Positions 9,315 to 23,182 are shown, numbered from the stretch's first letter. The stretch: DNA of 64,000 bases from SAR86 cluster bacterium (GCA_016777005.1 JADHSF010000002.1:39195-103194); one strand, 5' to 3'. Made by a program: numbers and translations. Notes: generated by a model not told the origin, from the sequence alone.

Positions 9315-11612
9315 ATGAAATTTAAGCGTTCTATAGGTATTATTTTTGGGCTGATTGCTTTTGCCACGCTAATTTTTTCAGCTGCATTGATAGCGGTTAT
9401 TGATTACCGAGTAACCTCAAAGTTAGATGGAGTTCTGTGGACAGTTCCTGCCAAGCTTTATTCGAGGCCATTGGAGCTGGCAGAAAGTATAGAGGTAAAT
9501 AAAGATAACTTAATCAAAGAACTGGAAATGCTTTCTTATCAGAAAGTTAAACGGCCTGAAAAATCAGGACAATTTAGTTTTTCTAGAGATAAGCTAACGA
9601 TATTTTTAAGAGGATACAAGAATCAGCGATCGGGGATTTTTGACATTACTTTTGAGAAGTCAAATGTTAAGAGTATTAAAAATCAGTTAGGTATATCTGA
9701 AGATCTTATTAAACTCGAACCTATAGTAATAGGTGGTATGTATCCAGCCCATATGGAAGATAGAGTTTTATTGGATTGGCCGGAAGTGCCTCAAGTGCTT
9801 ATAGAAACCATACTTGCAGTGGAAGACCAGAATTTCTTCAATCACTATGGTGTATCTCTAAGGTCTATCTCAAGAGCCTTCTTAAAGAATATACAGGCAG
9901 GTGAGGTTGAGCAAGGCGGCAGTACAATTACCCAGCAACTCGCAAAAAGTCTTTTCTTTACTTCAGCACAAACGATTAGAAGAAAAGCAATGGAGGCGAT
10001 AGCCTCTCTATTGATTGAATTTCATTATTCAAAAGAAGAAATATTATTGGCATATATAAATGATGTTTTTTTAGCTCAATCAGGAAAGCGGGCGATACAT
10101 GGATTTGGCATGGGAGCACAACATTTTTTTGGTACTTCAATAAAAAATCTTGAAACAGATCAAATAGCACTTCTCGTTGGGATGTTGAAAGGACCTTCTT
10201 TGTATAATCCAAGACGTAACCCTGGCAATGCAACTCAAAGAAGAAACTTGGTTCTTACTGTTCTAAATAGAAACTTTAAGATTTCTGACTCTGAGCTTGC
10301 ACAACTAAAAACAAAAGAATTGGGAGTGGCGCGTCCAAATTATAGGACGGAAACTAAATATCCTGCCTTCCATGATCTTGTGAGGATCGAATTGCAAGAA
10401 AACTTTAATGAAAAGGACTTAAGGACAAAGGGGTTGTCCATAGAAACTAATGTTGATCCAATTCTTCAAGACGCACTTGAAAAAAGTATTATTAAAACAA
10501 AGGCTCAGCTCATAAAGAAATATGGTAAAAAATTATCAGATATTGAAGGTGCTGCAATCGCGGTAGATGTATCTAACGGTGAAGTTAAAGCGGTGGTTGG
10601 AAGTACTGCGCCTTCAGCATATGGGTTTAATAGATCAATAAATGCTATCAGACCTATCGGTTCGTTGGTCAAACCATTTATTTATCTTACCGCCTTAGAT
10701 CAGTATAAAAAATATAACCTCACCACTATGCTAGATGATTCTAAGCTCAGTATCCGTAGTGGGGGAGAAATCTGGGAGCCTGATAATTTTGACAAAAAGT
10801 TTCACGGAAAAATCCCTCTCCATGTTGCATTGTGGCAATCTTATAATATTGCTTCTGCAAGACTGGGTTTAGATGTTGGTTTCGAAGCTGTAGAAGATAT
10901 GTTCTCTAAGTTAGGAATTGATAAGCAATTTCAAAACTATCCATCATTATTTATAGGTTCTTTTGAGTTATCACCCTATCAAGCCATTCAGGCTTATCAG
11001 ACAATAGCAGCAGAAGGTTTCTATACCCCTTTAAGGACTATAAGAGAGATCAAGGATACAAAAGGAGAAATAGAGTTTTCTTACCCTTATAGTATTGAGC
11101 AAAGAATTAGGCCTGAGCCTGTAGCTTTATTAAAGTTTGCAATGCAACAAACCTTTGAAAGAGGAACTGCGAGGGGTTACTCGTCTGAAGACATTCGATC
11201 TTGGAATGCTGGAGGCAAAACAGGTACTTCTGATGATCAGCGTGATAGTTGGTTCGTAGGCTTTGCCGGAGAGATACTTGTCTTAGTTTGGTTAGGTTTT
11301 GATGATAACCGAACAACCCCTTTAACAGGTAGAACAGGTGCATTTCAGGTATGGAAAAATTTTATAGATGAGATAAAACCAATTTCTAAGGCTAAAACTT
11401 CCTTACCACGTATTAATTATCTCTGGACTGATATGAATGATGGTCTTTTGAGTGGTAAAAAATGCAAGGATTCTTTGCTTGTGCCATTTATAGAGGGCAC
11501 TGAACCAAGTTTAATCCCATCTGTCAGAAGGACATGTTCAAATAGAATTGAGAATTCCGATGAAGGTTTATTGGACAAACTCAAGCAAGCTTTCGAGGGA
11601 GGTCAAGGTTGA
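9315..11612 (+). CDS. mrcB: penicillin-binding protein 1B
   Basis: Bifunctional class A PBP polymerising and cross-linking peptidoglycan in the periplasm. Residues 8-30 form the membrane anchor; VPAKLYSRPL and the following region match the UB2H-type domain of PBP1b. The glycosyltransferase domain has VEDQNFFNHYG (Glu170) and GGSTITQQLAK; the transpeptidase domain has SLVK (Ser450, Lys453), SYN (509-511) and KTG (635-637). The 765-residue length suits the family. The TGA overlaps the TTG start of the next gene, a TPR lipoprotein, implying coupled translation and a shared function. Confidence 0.95.
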   Translation: MKFKRSIGIIFGLIAFATLIFSAALIAVIDYRVTSKLDGVLWTVPAKLYSRPLELAESIEVNKDNLIKELEMLSYQKVKRPEKSGQFSFSRDKLTIFLRGYKNQRSGIFDITFEKSNVKSIKNQLGISEDLIKLEPIVIGGMYPAHMEDRVLLDWPEVPQVLIETILAVEDQNFFNHYGVSLRSISRAFLKNIQAGEVEQGGSTITQQLAKSLFFTSAQTIRRKAMEAIASLLIEFHYSKEEILLAYINDVFLAQSGKRAIHGFGMGAQHFFGTSIKNLETDQIALLVGMLKGPSLYNPRRNPGNATQRRNLVLTVLNRNFKISDSELAQLKTKELGVARPNYRTETKYPAFHDLVRIELQENFNEKDLRTKGLSIETNVDPILQDALEKSIIKTKAQLIKKYGKKLSDIEGAAIAVDVSNGEVKAVVGSTAPSAYGFNRSINAIRPIGSLVKPFIYLTALDQYKKYNLTTMLDDSKLSIRSGGEIWEPDNFDKKFHGKIPLHVALWQSYNIASARLGLDVGFEAVEDMFSKLGIDKQFQNYPSLFIGSFELSPYQAIQAYQTIAAEGFYTPLRTIREIKDTKGEIEFSYPYSIEQRIRPEPVALLKFAMQQTFERGTARGYSSEDIRSWNAGGKTGTSDDQRDSWFVGFAGEILVLVWLGFDDNRTTPLTGRTGAFQVWKNFIDEIKPISKAKTSLPRINYLWTDMNDGLLSGKKCKDSLLVPFIEGTEPSLIPSVRRTCSNRIENSDEGLLDKLKQAFEGGQG

Positions 11613-12049
11613 ATTTATTAAAGTTAAATATCGTTATTATCATTTCGATATTTTTATACTCTTGTGTGGCTAACCAAAATATAAGAGATGCTTCTCTTTA
11701 TGCGGTTCCCGTAAATGATTTTTCACGAACAGTTGAATTGTTAATAGCTAACGAAGAATTTTTAGAGTCAGAAATTATGAAAATTAATGCTTTAAATCCC
11801 TCTATCCAAAGAATAATTCTTGGAGCTGATGATTTTTTAAAGAAAGAAAATTATCCAAAAGCTAACTCTGAACTAGAAAGAGCATTTAGGCTTACAAAAA
11901 GTGAAGGTGCTCTCTACTTGAGAATTGCACACTTGAGATACAAACAAGGCCTGCTTAAGGAATCAGAATCCTTTGCATCAAGAGGCTTGCTGTTAGGTAA
12001 CATATCCTCGTGGGAGCGTTTACTGCTAAATGTCTATTTAAAGAACTAG
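11609..12049 (+). CDS. TPR lipoprotein, candidate PBP1b activator LpoP
   Basis: A 146-residue lipoprotein: the signal peptide ends in FLYSC with Cys19 as lipidation site, and about 55 residues later come helices typical of tetratricopeptide repeats (YPKANSELERAFRLTKSEG, then ALYLRIAHLRYKQGLLKES). The TTG start overlaps the mrcB TGA and has a strong GAGGGAGG 6 bases upstream. In Pseudomonas the PBP1b activator LpoP is a TPR lipoprotein encoded next to the PBP1b gene. The same fold, size and coupling make this a likely LpoP counterpart; that is inference, with no recognisable LpoB elsewhere in the window. Confidence 0.7.
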   Translation: MNLLKLNIVIIISIFLYSCVANQNIRDASLYAVPVNDFSRTVELLIANEEFLESEIMKINALNPSIQRIILGADDFLKKENYPKANSELERAFRLTKSEGALYLRIAHLRYKQGLLKESESFASRGLLLGNISSWERLLLNVYLKN

Positions 12050-12052
12050 GGC

Positions 12053-12081
12053 TAGATAGTGTTTTCGCAAAAATATATAAT
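12053..12081 (+). promoter_or_regulatory. possible sigma-70 promoter for argC
   Basis: A perfect TATAAT at 12076-12081 lies 34 bp before the argC ATG, with TAGATA 17 bp upstream, matching four of six -35 positions. It is the only good -10 in the spacer. The -35 is weak, so this is tentative. Confidence 0.3.
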
Positions 12082-12114
12082 TCCTCGCCCTCAAATAGTC
12101 AAGATTAAAACATA

Positions 12115-13122
12115 ATGAAAAACGTTGGAATAATAGGTGGTTCAGGATTCGCTGGTGAAGAGCTCATTAGGTATCTAAGCGTCCGCGAGGATACTAGTAT
12201 TTTGGCGGTAAGTTCTAGAGAGCTTAGAGGGAAGAAAACGCCAAAGATTGTGCAGGACACGGAACTCTTTTTTGTTGATCCTGAAGATGATATTTTCTTT
12301 GATTGCGATGTTGTATTTTTTGCTACTCCACACGGAGTTTCAATGAATAGAGCTAAATCTTTTCTTGAAAAAAACATAAAGGTTATAGACCTTTCCGCCG
12401 ACTTTAGACTGAAGGATAGTAAGATCTGGAGAGACTGGTACAAAAGTGAGCATAAAGATTTAGATAATCTATCAAGCTCTACATATGGACTGACCGAACT
12501 CAACTGTGAACTTATCAAAACAAGTAATCTTGTTGCTGTTCCAGGCTGCTATCCTACTGCTTCTATATTAGGCCTCATGCCACTGATGAAGCTGGATAAC
12601 AATATTGAATCAATCACTATAGATGCTAAGTCAGGAATTAGCGGAGCAGGAAGAAGTAGGGTAGAAAACGGCTTAAAAGAAGACATCGAAGAAAACTTTT
12701 ATGCTTACGCCACCTCTGGTCATAGACACCTTCCTGAAATAAGCCAGATATTAGATGAAATTTATGGCGAACCTTTAGTATTAAATTTTTTACCTCATTT
12801 GATACCGGCTATGCGAGGGATTTATGCAACCATGTATGTGAATTTTACAAAACTACCTGAGCAAAATATTTTAGAAATCTATAAAAATTTTTATAAGGAT
12901 TCACCTAATATTACCTTAATGGATATTGATCAAGTCCCTGAGATTGCCAAAGTATCTTTTACAAACAAATGTCAGATAGGAGTTTATCCTTCTGCTATCT
13001 CTAATCAGCTTGTAATTATTTCTTCAATAGATAATTTAATTAAGGGTGCTGCTGGTCAGGCAATCGAATGTTACAATTTAATGTGTGGACATAACCAAAT
13101 GAAAGGCCTTACTAATGGTTGA
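12115..13122 (+). CDS. argC: N-acetyl-gamma-glutamyl-phosphate reductase
   Basis: NADPH-dependent reductase of arginine biosynthesis, converting N-acetylglutamyl phosphate to the semialdehyde. The Rossmann motif [13 protein letters not shown] is at the N-terminus, ATPHGVSM follows, and [10 protein letters not shown] carries the catalytic Cys145. At 335 residues it is of the usual bacterial type 1 length. It overlaps erpA by 8 bp, an argC-erpA pairing also known in pseudomonads. The preceding enzyme of the pathway, argB, is at 45.3 kb in this window. Confidence 0.96.
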   Translation: MKNVGIIGGSGFAGEELIRYLSVREDTSILAVSSRELRGKKTPKIVQDTELFFVDPEDDIFFDCDVVFFATPHGVSMNRAKSFLEKNIKVIDLSADFRLKDSKIWRDWYKSEHKDLDNLSSSTYGLTELNCELIKTSNLVAVPGCYPTASILGLMPLMKLDNNIESITIDAKSGISGAGRSRVENGLKEDIEENFYAYATSGHRHLPEISQILDEIYGEPLVLNFLPHLIPAMRGIYATMYVNFTKLPEQNILEIYKNFYKDSPNITLMDIDQVPEIAKVSFTNKCQIGVYPSAISNQLVIISSIDNLIKGAAGQAIECYNLMCGHNQMKGLTNG

Positions 13123-13465
13123 AACTTATACCCCTTCATTAATGCAACTCACTAATGGAGCTGTAAATAAAATACTATCACTAAAAGACAGTGAATCGAA
13201 TAATGATACTTTGAATCTAAGAGTTTATGTAACAGGTGGTGGCTGCTCAGGTTTTCAGTATGGATTTTCATTTGATAGTATCGTCGATGAGGACGATACA
13301 TGTATTGAAAAGGAAGGAGCTAACCTAGTAATTGACTCATTGAGCCTCCAGTACCTTCAAGGGTCTACAGTAGACTATGTTGAGGATTTAACTGGGTCCA
13401 AGTTTATTATTTCTAATCCAAATGCTACCACTACTTGTGGATGTGGAGAGTCTTTCTCTATATAG
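13115..13465 (+). CDS. erpA: iron-sulfur cluster insertion protein ErpA
   Basis: A-type carrier delivering Fe-S clusters to apoproteins, for example in isoprenoid synthesis. The 116 residues contain the three conserved cysteines: Cys44 in [10 protein letters not shown] and Cys108, Cys110 in [10 protein letters not shown]. Length and the spacing of the cysteines fit ErpA rather than the longer NfuA. Its start lies inside the argC end and its stop interlocks with the convergent anmK stop through the 8-bp palindrome CTATATAG. Confidence 0.94.
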   Translation: MVETYTPSLMQLTNGAVNKILSLKDSESNNDTLNLRVYVTGGGCSGFQYGFSFDSIVDEDDTCIEKEGANLVIDSLSLQYLQGSTVDYVEDLTGSKFIISNPNATTTCGCGESFSI

Positions 13466-14567
13466 ACGGAGAAAATATTCTTCCAAGATAAACCGCACCT
13501 TTACTGCCCGTAATTTCCTCTAATTCAAATTTTACCTCGTCTAATCTTTTCTTGGCGAGCCAAGCAAAGCATATTGCTTCTAAATAATCTGGATCAACAC
13601 CTATTTCTTGAGTTGTCTTACACTTTTTATTGAGTCCTCTAGAGATTCTCTCAAGGAGGTATTTATTATGAACACCACCTCCGCAAAAATATATCTCATC
13701 TTCAATTACATTTAATTTGTTTAAAGAATTTAAAAGACTTTGGGCAGTCATCTCAGCCAGAGTAGCCTGTATGTCTTGAGGTTCCAATTCTTTATTGATA
13801 TTTTTTAAATGTGTCTCTAGCCAAGTTAAGCTGAAATAATCAGGACCTGTGCTTTTGGGATAATCTAATAAAAAATATTTATCATTCATCATATTATCAA
13901 GAAGACTTTGTATTATGTTGCCAGATTTAGCCCATTTTCCATCTTGATCATAGTTTCCTTTTCCATTTTTTCTATTCCAGGAGTCCATAAGACAGTTTCC
14001 TGGACCCGTGTCAAACCCTATTAATTTATCATTACCCAATAAAGATATATTAGTTATACCTCCAATATTTATGATTATTCTGTTTTCTTTACGGGTATTA
14101 AAAACCTCATTATGAAACACTGGTGACAAGGGAGCGCCTTGCCCTCCTGCAGCTATATCATCATTTCTAAAATGACCTACAGTTGTAATACCAAGATTAT
14201 CACTTACTAGTTGTGGATCACCAATCTGAAGAGAGAAAGGATTTCGAGACTTAGGTTCATGTTTAATAGTCTGGCCATGCGATCCGATGGCTTCTACTGT
14301 ACTTGCATCTATAGATATAAGAGCTAAGAAGGCGTTAATGCTATCGCAAAAAAACTCTCCAAGCTCTCTATCAAGAAGCGATAATGATGATTCATTTATT
14401 TCTGATCTAATGGAGAGTTCTAAAATTTCTTTTTTTAAATGTTTAGGAATGTCAAAGTTTCGCAGCCCCAGAATTTCTATTTCTTCTCCTTTACAATTTA
14501 TAGCAGCACAATCTAGTGAGTCTACGCTGGTACCTGTCATTAGACCTATAAAGATCTTATCCTCCAT
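13458..14567 (-). CDS. anmK: anhydro-N-acetylmuramic acid kinase
   Basis: AnmK phosphorylates and opens 1,6-anhydro-MurNAc released from old cell wall, feeding it back into amino-sugar metabolism. The N-terminal [35 protein letters not shown] and [12 protein letters not shown] are hallmarks of this ASKHA-fold kinase; 369 residues is standard. It overlaps the upstream M23 peptidase gene by 11 bp, linking wall turnover and recycling in one leftward operon. Confidence 0.96.
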   Translation of the reverse strand: MEDKIFIGLMTGTSVDSLDCAAINCKGEEIEILGLRNFDIPKHLKKEILELSIRSEINESSLSLLDRELGEFFCDSINAFLALISIDASTVEAIGSHGQTIKHEPKSRNPFSLQIGDPQLVSDNLGITTVGHFRNDDIAAGGQGAPLSPVFHNEVFNTRKENRIIINIGGITNISLLGNDKLIGFDTGPGNCLMDSWNRKNGKGNYDQDGKWAKSGNIIQSLLDNMMNDKYFLLDYPKSTGPDYFSLTWLETHLKNINKELEPQDIQATLAEMTAQSLLNSLNKLNVIEDEIYFCGGGVHNKYLLERISRGLNKKCKTTQEIGVDPDYLEAICFAWLAKKRLDEVKFELEEITGSKGAVYLGRIFSPSI

Positions 14568-15861
14568 AGAATTCTCTTTGGTCGATTAGATATTGATATT
14601 TTTGTAATTCATTAATTAGATCTGATGATTTTTCTTTATAAGCCATTAGCTCAGAAGACCTGATTGGAGATGCATTAGGAAACTTAACCTTAAGCGGATC
14701 TGTATGTTTACCATTTACATGAAATTCATAATGCAAATGAGGTCCTGTTGCAAGACCAGTACTTCCTACATAACCAATAGTTTGACCTTGTTTTATTTTT
14801 CTTCCCACTTTTGTTCTGGCACTAAACCTATCTAAATGACAATATCTTGTCACGTAATCTTCAGAATGTTTTATCTTGATTTCATTACCACAACCAGCAT
14901 TATATTCTGCGAACAGAACAGTTCCATCTCCCGTAGCTCTTATGGGAGAACCCTTATTGGCGGCATAATCTACCCCTCTATGAGCTCTGATTGTATGCAG
15001 AACGGGGTGCCTTCTTTTAAGGTTATATTTTGAACTGATATAGCTCAGCTTTACCGGAGATCTTAAAAAGGCCTTCTTAACATTTTCTCCTTCAAGATTA
15101 AAATACTCTGAATTTTGTTCATCTAAATCGTATCTCACCGCAATGAACTTCTTATTTCTATTATTAAATTCAGAAATAAGAATATCTCCATCAATTACCT
15201 TTTCACCGTCAATGATTACTTCTTCATAGACAATACTAAAGGTATCACCAGGACGAATATCATGTGTGAAATCTATATCCCATCCGTTAATGTAGGCTAA
15301 ATCCATTAATACACTGTCAGGAACATTTTCTCTAAGACCCGACATATACATAGAGTCTTTTATAACGACATGCTTAAAGACCTTCACCTTCTCAATTTTG
15401 GATTCATATCTTGAAATCACATAAGAACTATTAACCCTTTCGGCCTTGATACCAGACTTAATATTATCCACATAGATAAGCTTCTCTAATTCACCATATT
15501 CATTAACATAAGCCTTAATCTTGTCTCCAACCTCTATTTTTGACAGCAGATCACTTTTTTTACTATTAATTAATTTAATTATATTTTCTTTAGCTACTCC
15601 CAGATTATCAAGAATAGTAAACAGAGAGTCGTTTCTTTTTATTACAACTTCTTTTTCTATATATGGGATCTCAATTTGATAGTCTTCAGAAAGTGAACTT
15701 AGCATTAATGGCTTTCTAAGTTCAGAGATTTTATCCTCTTCAGTGAAGTCTTTACTACCTAAAATACTTATGCAAGCAAGCAGGAGAAAGCCTAAAATCA
15801 TAGCCAAGACATGCTTCATAGGGATGTTTCTTAATATGGTTAATATTTCTGTAACCAGCAT
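14557..15861 (-). CDS. M23 family murein endopeptidase, membrane-anchored
   Basis: A periplasmic LytM/M23 metallopeptidase of 434 residues. A hydrophobic N-terminus (HVLAMILGFLLLACISILG) anchors or exports it; the central part has LysM/OapA-like features (DSLFTILDNLGV), and the C-terminal catalytic domain shows HRGVDYAA and GPHLHYEF, the zinc ligands His and Asp and the HxH motif. It resembles MepM-like D,D-endopeptidases encoded between anmK and tyrS in pseudomonads. The first ATG is at 15861; a second at 15819 gives a more normal signal peptide and may be the real start. Confidence 0.9.
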   Translation of the reverse strand: MLVTEILTILRNIPMKHVLAMILGFLLLACISILGSKDFTEEDKISELRKPLMLSSLSEDYQIEIPYIEKEVVIKRNDSLFTILDNLGVAKENIIKLINSKKSDLLSKIEVGDKIKAYVNEYGELEKLIYVDNIKSGIKAERVNSSYVISRYESKIEKVKVFKHVVIKDSMYMSGLRENVPDSVLMDLAYINGWDIDFTHDIRPGDTFSIVYEEVIIDGEKVIDGDILISEFNNRNKKFIAVRYDLDEQNSEYFNLEGENVKKAFLRSPVKLSYISSKYNLKRRHPVLHTIRAHRGVDYAANKGSPIRATGDGTVLFAEYNAGCGNEIKIKHSEDYVTRYCHLDRFSARTKVGRKIKQGQTIGYVGSTGLATGPHLHYEFHVNGKHTDPLKVKFPNASPIRSSELMAYKEKSSDLINELQKYQYLIDQREFYGG

Positions 15862-15903
15862 AAAGTCGAATGATACCTCAAAAAGATCATATAATAGACC
15901 ACA

Positions 15904-17094
15904 ATGAGTAAAGAGAGCTTAGAACTTTTAACAAGAGGAACAGAAGAAATCATCCCAGAAGAAGCCTTCTTAGGGCAAATAGACTCTAAAAGGACTTTGA
16001 GAATAAAGGCAGGGTTTGATCCTACTTCTCCAGACTTACATTTGGGTCATACTGTTCTTCTCAATAAAATGAGGATATTTCAAGATCTGGGACACGAGGT
16101 AATCTTTCTTATAGGAGATTTTACTGGACTAGTAGGTGATCCTTCGGGGGTGAACGAAACCAGACCAGTACTGACTGAAGAACAACTAAATAAGAATGCT
16201 GAAACTTACAAAAAACAAGTTTTTAAAATTCTAGATCCAGATAAAACTGAAATTAGATATAATTCTGAGTGGATGAATGAAGTACATCCTTCAGAATTTA
16301 TAAAACTGTTGTCTTCCTATACTGTAGCAAGAATGCTTGAAAGAGATGATTTTTCAAAGCGGTATAAAGCCCAACAACCTATATCCATACATGAATTCTT
16401 ATACCCGATTTTACAAGGCTATGATTCAGTTAAACTAAATGCCGATATTGAAATGGGTGGAACCGACCAAAAATTTAACTTACTTTTAGGCAGGGAAGTT
16501 CAGAAACATTATGGCCAAAAACAACAATCAATACTCACCGTACCTTTGCTAGAGGGCTTGGACGGGGTAAAGAAAATGTCAAAATCTCTGGGTAATTATA
16601 TAGCTCTTGAAGATAAGCCTGATGATATGTTTGGAAAACTTATGTCGATTTCAGATGATCTGATGTGGAGATATTTCTCTTTATTAAGCTTTAGATCATC
16701 TAAAGAAATATTAGTTTTCAAGAATGATATAAATGAGGGAACAAACCCTAGGGATATTAAATTTTTGTTAGCTGAAGAGATTGTTGAAAGGTTTCATGAA
16801 GGTTTAGGAGAAGTTTCAAAAGGAAACTTTATTAATAGATTTCAAAAGGGAAATATTTCGCAAGACATAGAAGAGATAAATATAAATATTGAAAATGATT
16901 CTGAGCTTTTAACAAGAATTATCAAGGAGTCTAAGCTTCTTTCAAGCACTTCTGAAGCTTTACGAATGATCCAGCAAGGAGCAGTGAAGTTGAATGATGA
17001 GAAGGTTTCTGACGGGAAAACCACAGTTCAGAAAGGTTCATCAAACTTAATACAAGTAGGCAAAAAAAAGGTGGCAAAGATATTTGTTCTTTAA
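15904..17094 (+). CDS. tyrS: tyrosyl-tRNA synthetase
   Basis: Class I aminoacyl-tRNA synthetase charging tRNA-Tyr. The HIGH-type motif HLGH is at 46-49 in the strongly conserved [15 protein letters not shown], and KMSKS is at 224-228; an S4 RNA-binding domain occupies the C-terminal part ([13 protein letters not shown]). The 396-residue length and sequence fit the TyrZ/type 2 enzyme of Pseudomonas-like bacteria. It lies divergent from the M23 peptidase with 42 bp between starts, and the rRNA operon follows. Confidence 0.96.
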   Translation: MSKESLELLTRGTEEIIPEEAFLGQIDSKRTLRIKAGFDPTSPDLHLGHTVLLNKMRIFQDLGHEVIFLIGDFTGLVGDPSGVNETRPVLTEEQLNKNAETYKKQVFKILDPDKTEIRYNSEWMNEVHPSEFIKLLSSYTVARMLERDDFSKRYKAQQPISIHEFLYPILQGYDSVKLNADIEMGGTDQKFNLLLGREVQKHYGQKQQSILTVPLLEGLDGVKKMSKSLGNYIALEDKPDDMFGKLMSISDDLMWRYFSLLSFRSSKEILVFKNDINEGTNPRDIKFLLAEEIVERFHEGLGEVSKGNFINRFQKGNISQDIEEININIENDSELLTRIIKESKLLSSTSEALRMIQQGAVKLNDEKVSDGKTTVQKGSSNLIQVGKKKVAKIFVL

Positions 17095-17109
17095 AGAGCA
17101 AATACTTCT

Positions 17110-17136
17110 TTGAAACTAGATGATTTGATGTATACT
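17110..17136 (+). promoter_or_regulatory. rRNA operon promoter with GC-rich discriminator
   Basis: TATACT at 17131-17136 is followed directly by GCGCATCCCC, a GC-rich discriminator of the kind that makes rRNA promoters sensitive to ppGpp and DksA. TTGAAA lies 15 bp upstream, and the shifted hexamer CTTTGA gives 17 bp, so the -35 is imperfect. Transcription would start near 17143, about 150 bases before 16S. Confidence 0.55.
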
Positions 17137-17178
17137 GCGCATCCCCTCGTTCGCGAAGGGAAGTTTTTTAAAAGTTTT

Positions 17179-17200
17179 AATAAGTAATTCGTGTGGGCGC
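17179..17200 (+). other. 5' strand of 16S processing stem
   Basis: These 22 bases pair with 18871-18892 downstream of 16S, with 20 Watson-Crick and two G-U pairs and no mismatch, enclosing the whole 16S. This is the expected RNase III substrate for 16S precursor release. A perfect 7-bp hairpin (GCGCTTA, loop TAAT) overlaps its right end at 17197-17214, and a smaller one lies at 17269-17284. Confidence 0.8.
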
Positions 17201-17296
17201 TTATAATTAAGCGCAACTTACCAAAGTTAGTAATTATATTATATTTATATAATTTAAAAGCTGACTTTAGTGTCATTTGACACTTAATTCAAAATT

Positions 17297-18849
<1,553 letters not shown>

Positions 18850-18870
18850 AAATAAAACGTTTTTTTGTAG

Positions 18871-18892
18871 GCGTTCACACGAATTACTTATT
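18871..18892 (+). other. 3' strand of 16S processing stem
   Basis: Complement of 17179-17200 across its full 22 bases (two G-U pairs). It starts 22 bases after the mature 16S end. Confidence 0.8.
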
Positions 18893-18920
18893 TCTTTTTA
18901 TCTTTTTTAGATAAAGAAGA

Positions 18921-18931
18921 GTTCTTTAACA
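18921..18931 (+). promoter_or_regulatory. boxA-like antitermination site
   Basis: GTTCTTTAACA closely matches the boxA core TGCTCTTTAACA recognised by NusB-NusE in rRNA leaders and spacers. Its place between 16S and 23S agrees with the E. coli spacer boxA. No equally good copy was seen in the leader. Confidence 0.6.
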
Positions 18932-19134
18932 TTTTTATAAGTTCAATCAAGTCATATCATGAATATTTTTATTCATTGGTATGCAAATTAACTATTCTTC
19001 AGATCTTCATATTTATATGAATATTTGTTGAGTAACTGCAAAGTAATTTGGCGTTTTTTGTGTTTTTTTAAAACACAATTTTGTGTCTTTTAGACACAAT
19101 AAGTAGATAGAAATGCTTGGTATATATCATTAAG

Positions 19135-19150
19135 TTAATTGATGTAATAT

Positions 19151-19157
<7 letters not shown>
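19135..19157 (+). other. 5' strand of 23S processing stem
   Basis: Pairs with 22060-22082 after the 23S with one mismatch and one G-U pair over 23 bases, bringing the 23S ends together for RNase III. It includes the first bases of mature 23S, as in E. coli. Confidence 0.75.
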
Positions 19158-22068
<2,911 letters not shown>

Positions 22069-22136
22069 ATTACATCAAGTAATTTCTTGATATAACCAAG
22101 TTACTTAACAGTTAATAGATTGAATTTATAAGTTTA

Positions 22137-22254
22137 TGTCTGATGACAATAGCAAAAGTGAACCACCTGATACCTTTTCGAACTCAGAAGTGAAACCTTT
22201 TAGCGCCGATGGTAGTGTGGTTGCGACCATGTGAGAGTAGGACATCGTCAGACT
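22137..22254 (+). rRNA. rrf: 5S ribosomal RNA
   Basis: About 118 bases with the conserved core CGAACTCAGAAGTGAAA and TAGCGCCGATGGTAGTGTGG. The ends TCTGATGA and TCGTCAGA pair to form helix I. It follows the 23S by 68 bases with no tRNA between or after it. Confidence 0.95.
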
Positions 22255-22264
22255 TCTTTTGAAG

Positions 22265-22299
22265 AAACCCTTCTAATTTTTAATTAGGAGGGTTTTTTT
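22265..22299 (+). terminator. intrinsic terminator of the rRNA operon
   Basis: A 13-bp stem (AAACCCTTCTAAT with ATTAGGAGGGTTT, one G-U pair) is followed by a run of T, 10 bases after 5S. Its right half is also the last codons and stop of the convergent pantothenate kinase gene, so one hairpin serves as coding sequence and as terminator. Confidence 0.85.
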
Positions 22300-23110
22300 C
22301 TGCAACAAGCATTGCTCCCAGGGCAGAAGCATATTCACCATTTTTAGGAAAATGAGGAGTAAAACCAGTAATTGATGCCGCTTGTTCCAGAGAATTTCTT
22401 AGACCCACAAAAGATGGTGCTCTGCCTACCACAACAATTTCTGAAGCTTGAAACATCATAGCAACTGAAGTCGCTATTCGAGCTGCTGTTTGACCGACTA
22501 AATTTACAATACCAGCTGCTATATCCTCTCTGGAATATTCAATATTATCTTTTGATATCTTACCGAAATTTACAGCTGTAGTATTAGATGGAAGTTGACC
22601 TATAGGGCCTGAAACAACATCTTCTAATATAAGATCTACAAAACTTTCATCTCCCTTTTCCGCTAGAGCTGCTATCTCTTCAGGATCTGTTGTACCTAAT
22701 AAGAGTTTGCTTAAACCTAGAACAGTACCTCCTCCAACACCAGTACCTGAACAATGAGTAAAGATTCCTCTGTGCGCATGTATGCAAGCAGTACCAGAAC
22801 CAGCACTGACAATAATTGTAGACTCTTCCTCGCTAAGGCCCGAAAGTTTCATAGAACCATGTCCAACTGCATCTATTTCATTTACATGGATAATTGGAGT
22901 TGAATCTATATAGTCTCCAAGCCCTAGATGTTTTCCTCCAGTTACAGCTAAAAATCCTTCATTGGAAACAAAATCAATATCTGGAAATAGTTTTTTCACC
23001 CTCTCTTGATCTAAATTTTTTGAACTCAAATCCATTTTATGAATAAGTTCATCACCTTTTGTTCTAAGTGTGTCCGTTACTGTTATACCGAAATCAGCAG
23101 AGATATTCAT
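22280..23110 (-). CDS. coaW: type II pantothenate kinase
   Basis: Phosphorylates pantothenate in the first committed step of CoA synthesis. The 276 residues match the Staphylococcus CoaW/eukaryotic PANK family: phosphate-binding ADFGITVTDT, the catalytic-Glu region HVNEIDAVGHG (Glu78), VSAGSGTACIH, GTGVGGGTVLGL, TAVNFGKI and the C-terminal FPKNGEYASALGAML. Most gammaproteobacteria use type I (CoaA) or type III (CoaX), so this is an unusual choice. The start is the ATG at 23110. The last codons form the rRNA terminator stem. It is divergent from the VOC gene by 72 bp. Confidence 0.85.
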   Translation of the reverse strand: MNISADFGITVTDTLRTKGDELIHKMDLSSKNLDQERVKKLFPDIDFVSNEGFLAVTGGKHLGLGDYIDSTPIIHVNEIDAVGHGSMKLSGLSEEESTIIVSAGSGTACIHAHRGIFTHCSGTGVGGGTVLGLSKLLLGTTDPEEIAALAEKGDESFVDLILEDVVSGPIGQLPSNTTAVNFGKISKDNIEYSREDIAAGIVNLVGQTAARIATSVAMMFQASEIVVVGRAPSFVGLRNSLEQAASITGFTPHFPKNGEYASALGAMLVAEKNPPN

Positions 23111-23182
23111 GGAGTATTAAAATAAGTTTGAGTTAATATAAGTAAAGGTTTAATTATAAATGGTTATTAAGTAGGAATGTAG

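Larger units (their letters stand above)
18850..19150 (+). other. 16S-23S internal transcribed spacer without tRNA
   Basis: A 301-base spacer holding no tRNA-Ile or tRNA-Ala and no gene. It contains the 3' strand of the 16S stem, a boxA-like antitermination site, a TTGTGTC/GACACAA hairpin at 19081-19099 and the 5' strand of the 23S stem. Most gammaproteobacterial spacers carry one or two tRNA genes, so the bare spacer is a mark of streamlining. Confidence 0.85.

Noticed and set aside
12105..12518. 137-codon minus-strand frame opposite argC
   Set aside because: It mirrors the codons of argC, is Ser/Leu rich and has no recognisable domain.
17143..17170. Hairpin-like CCCT...AGGG followed by TTTTTT upstream of 16S, considered as a tyrS terminator
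   Set aside because: The stem is only four bases with mismatches and lies just after the rRNA promoter, where a terminator would be harmful.
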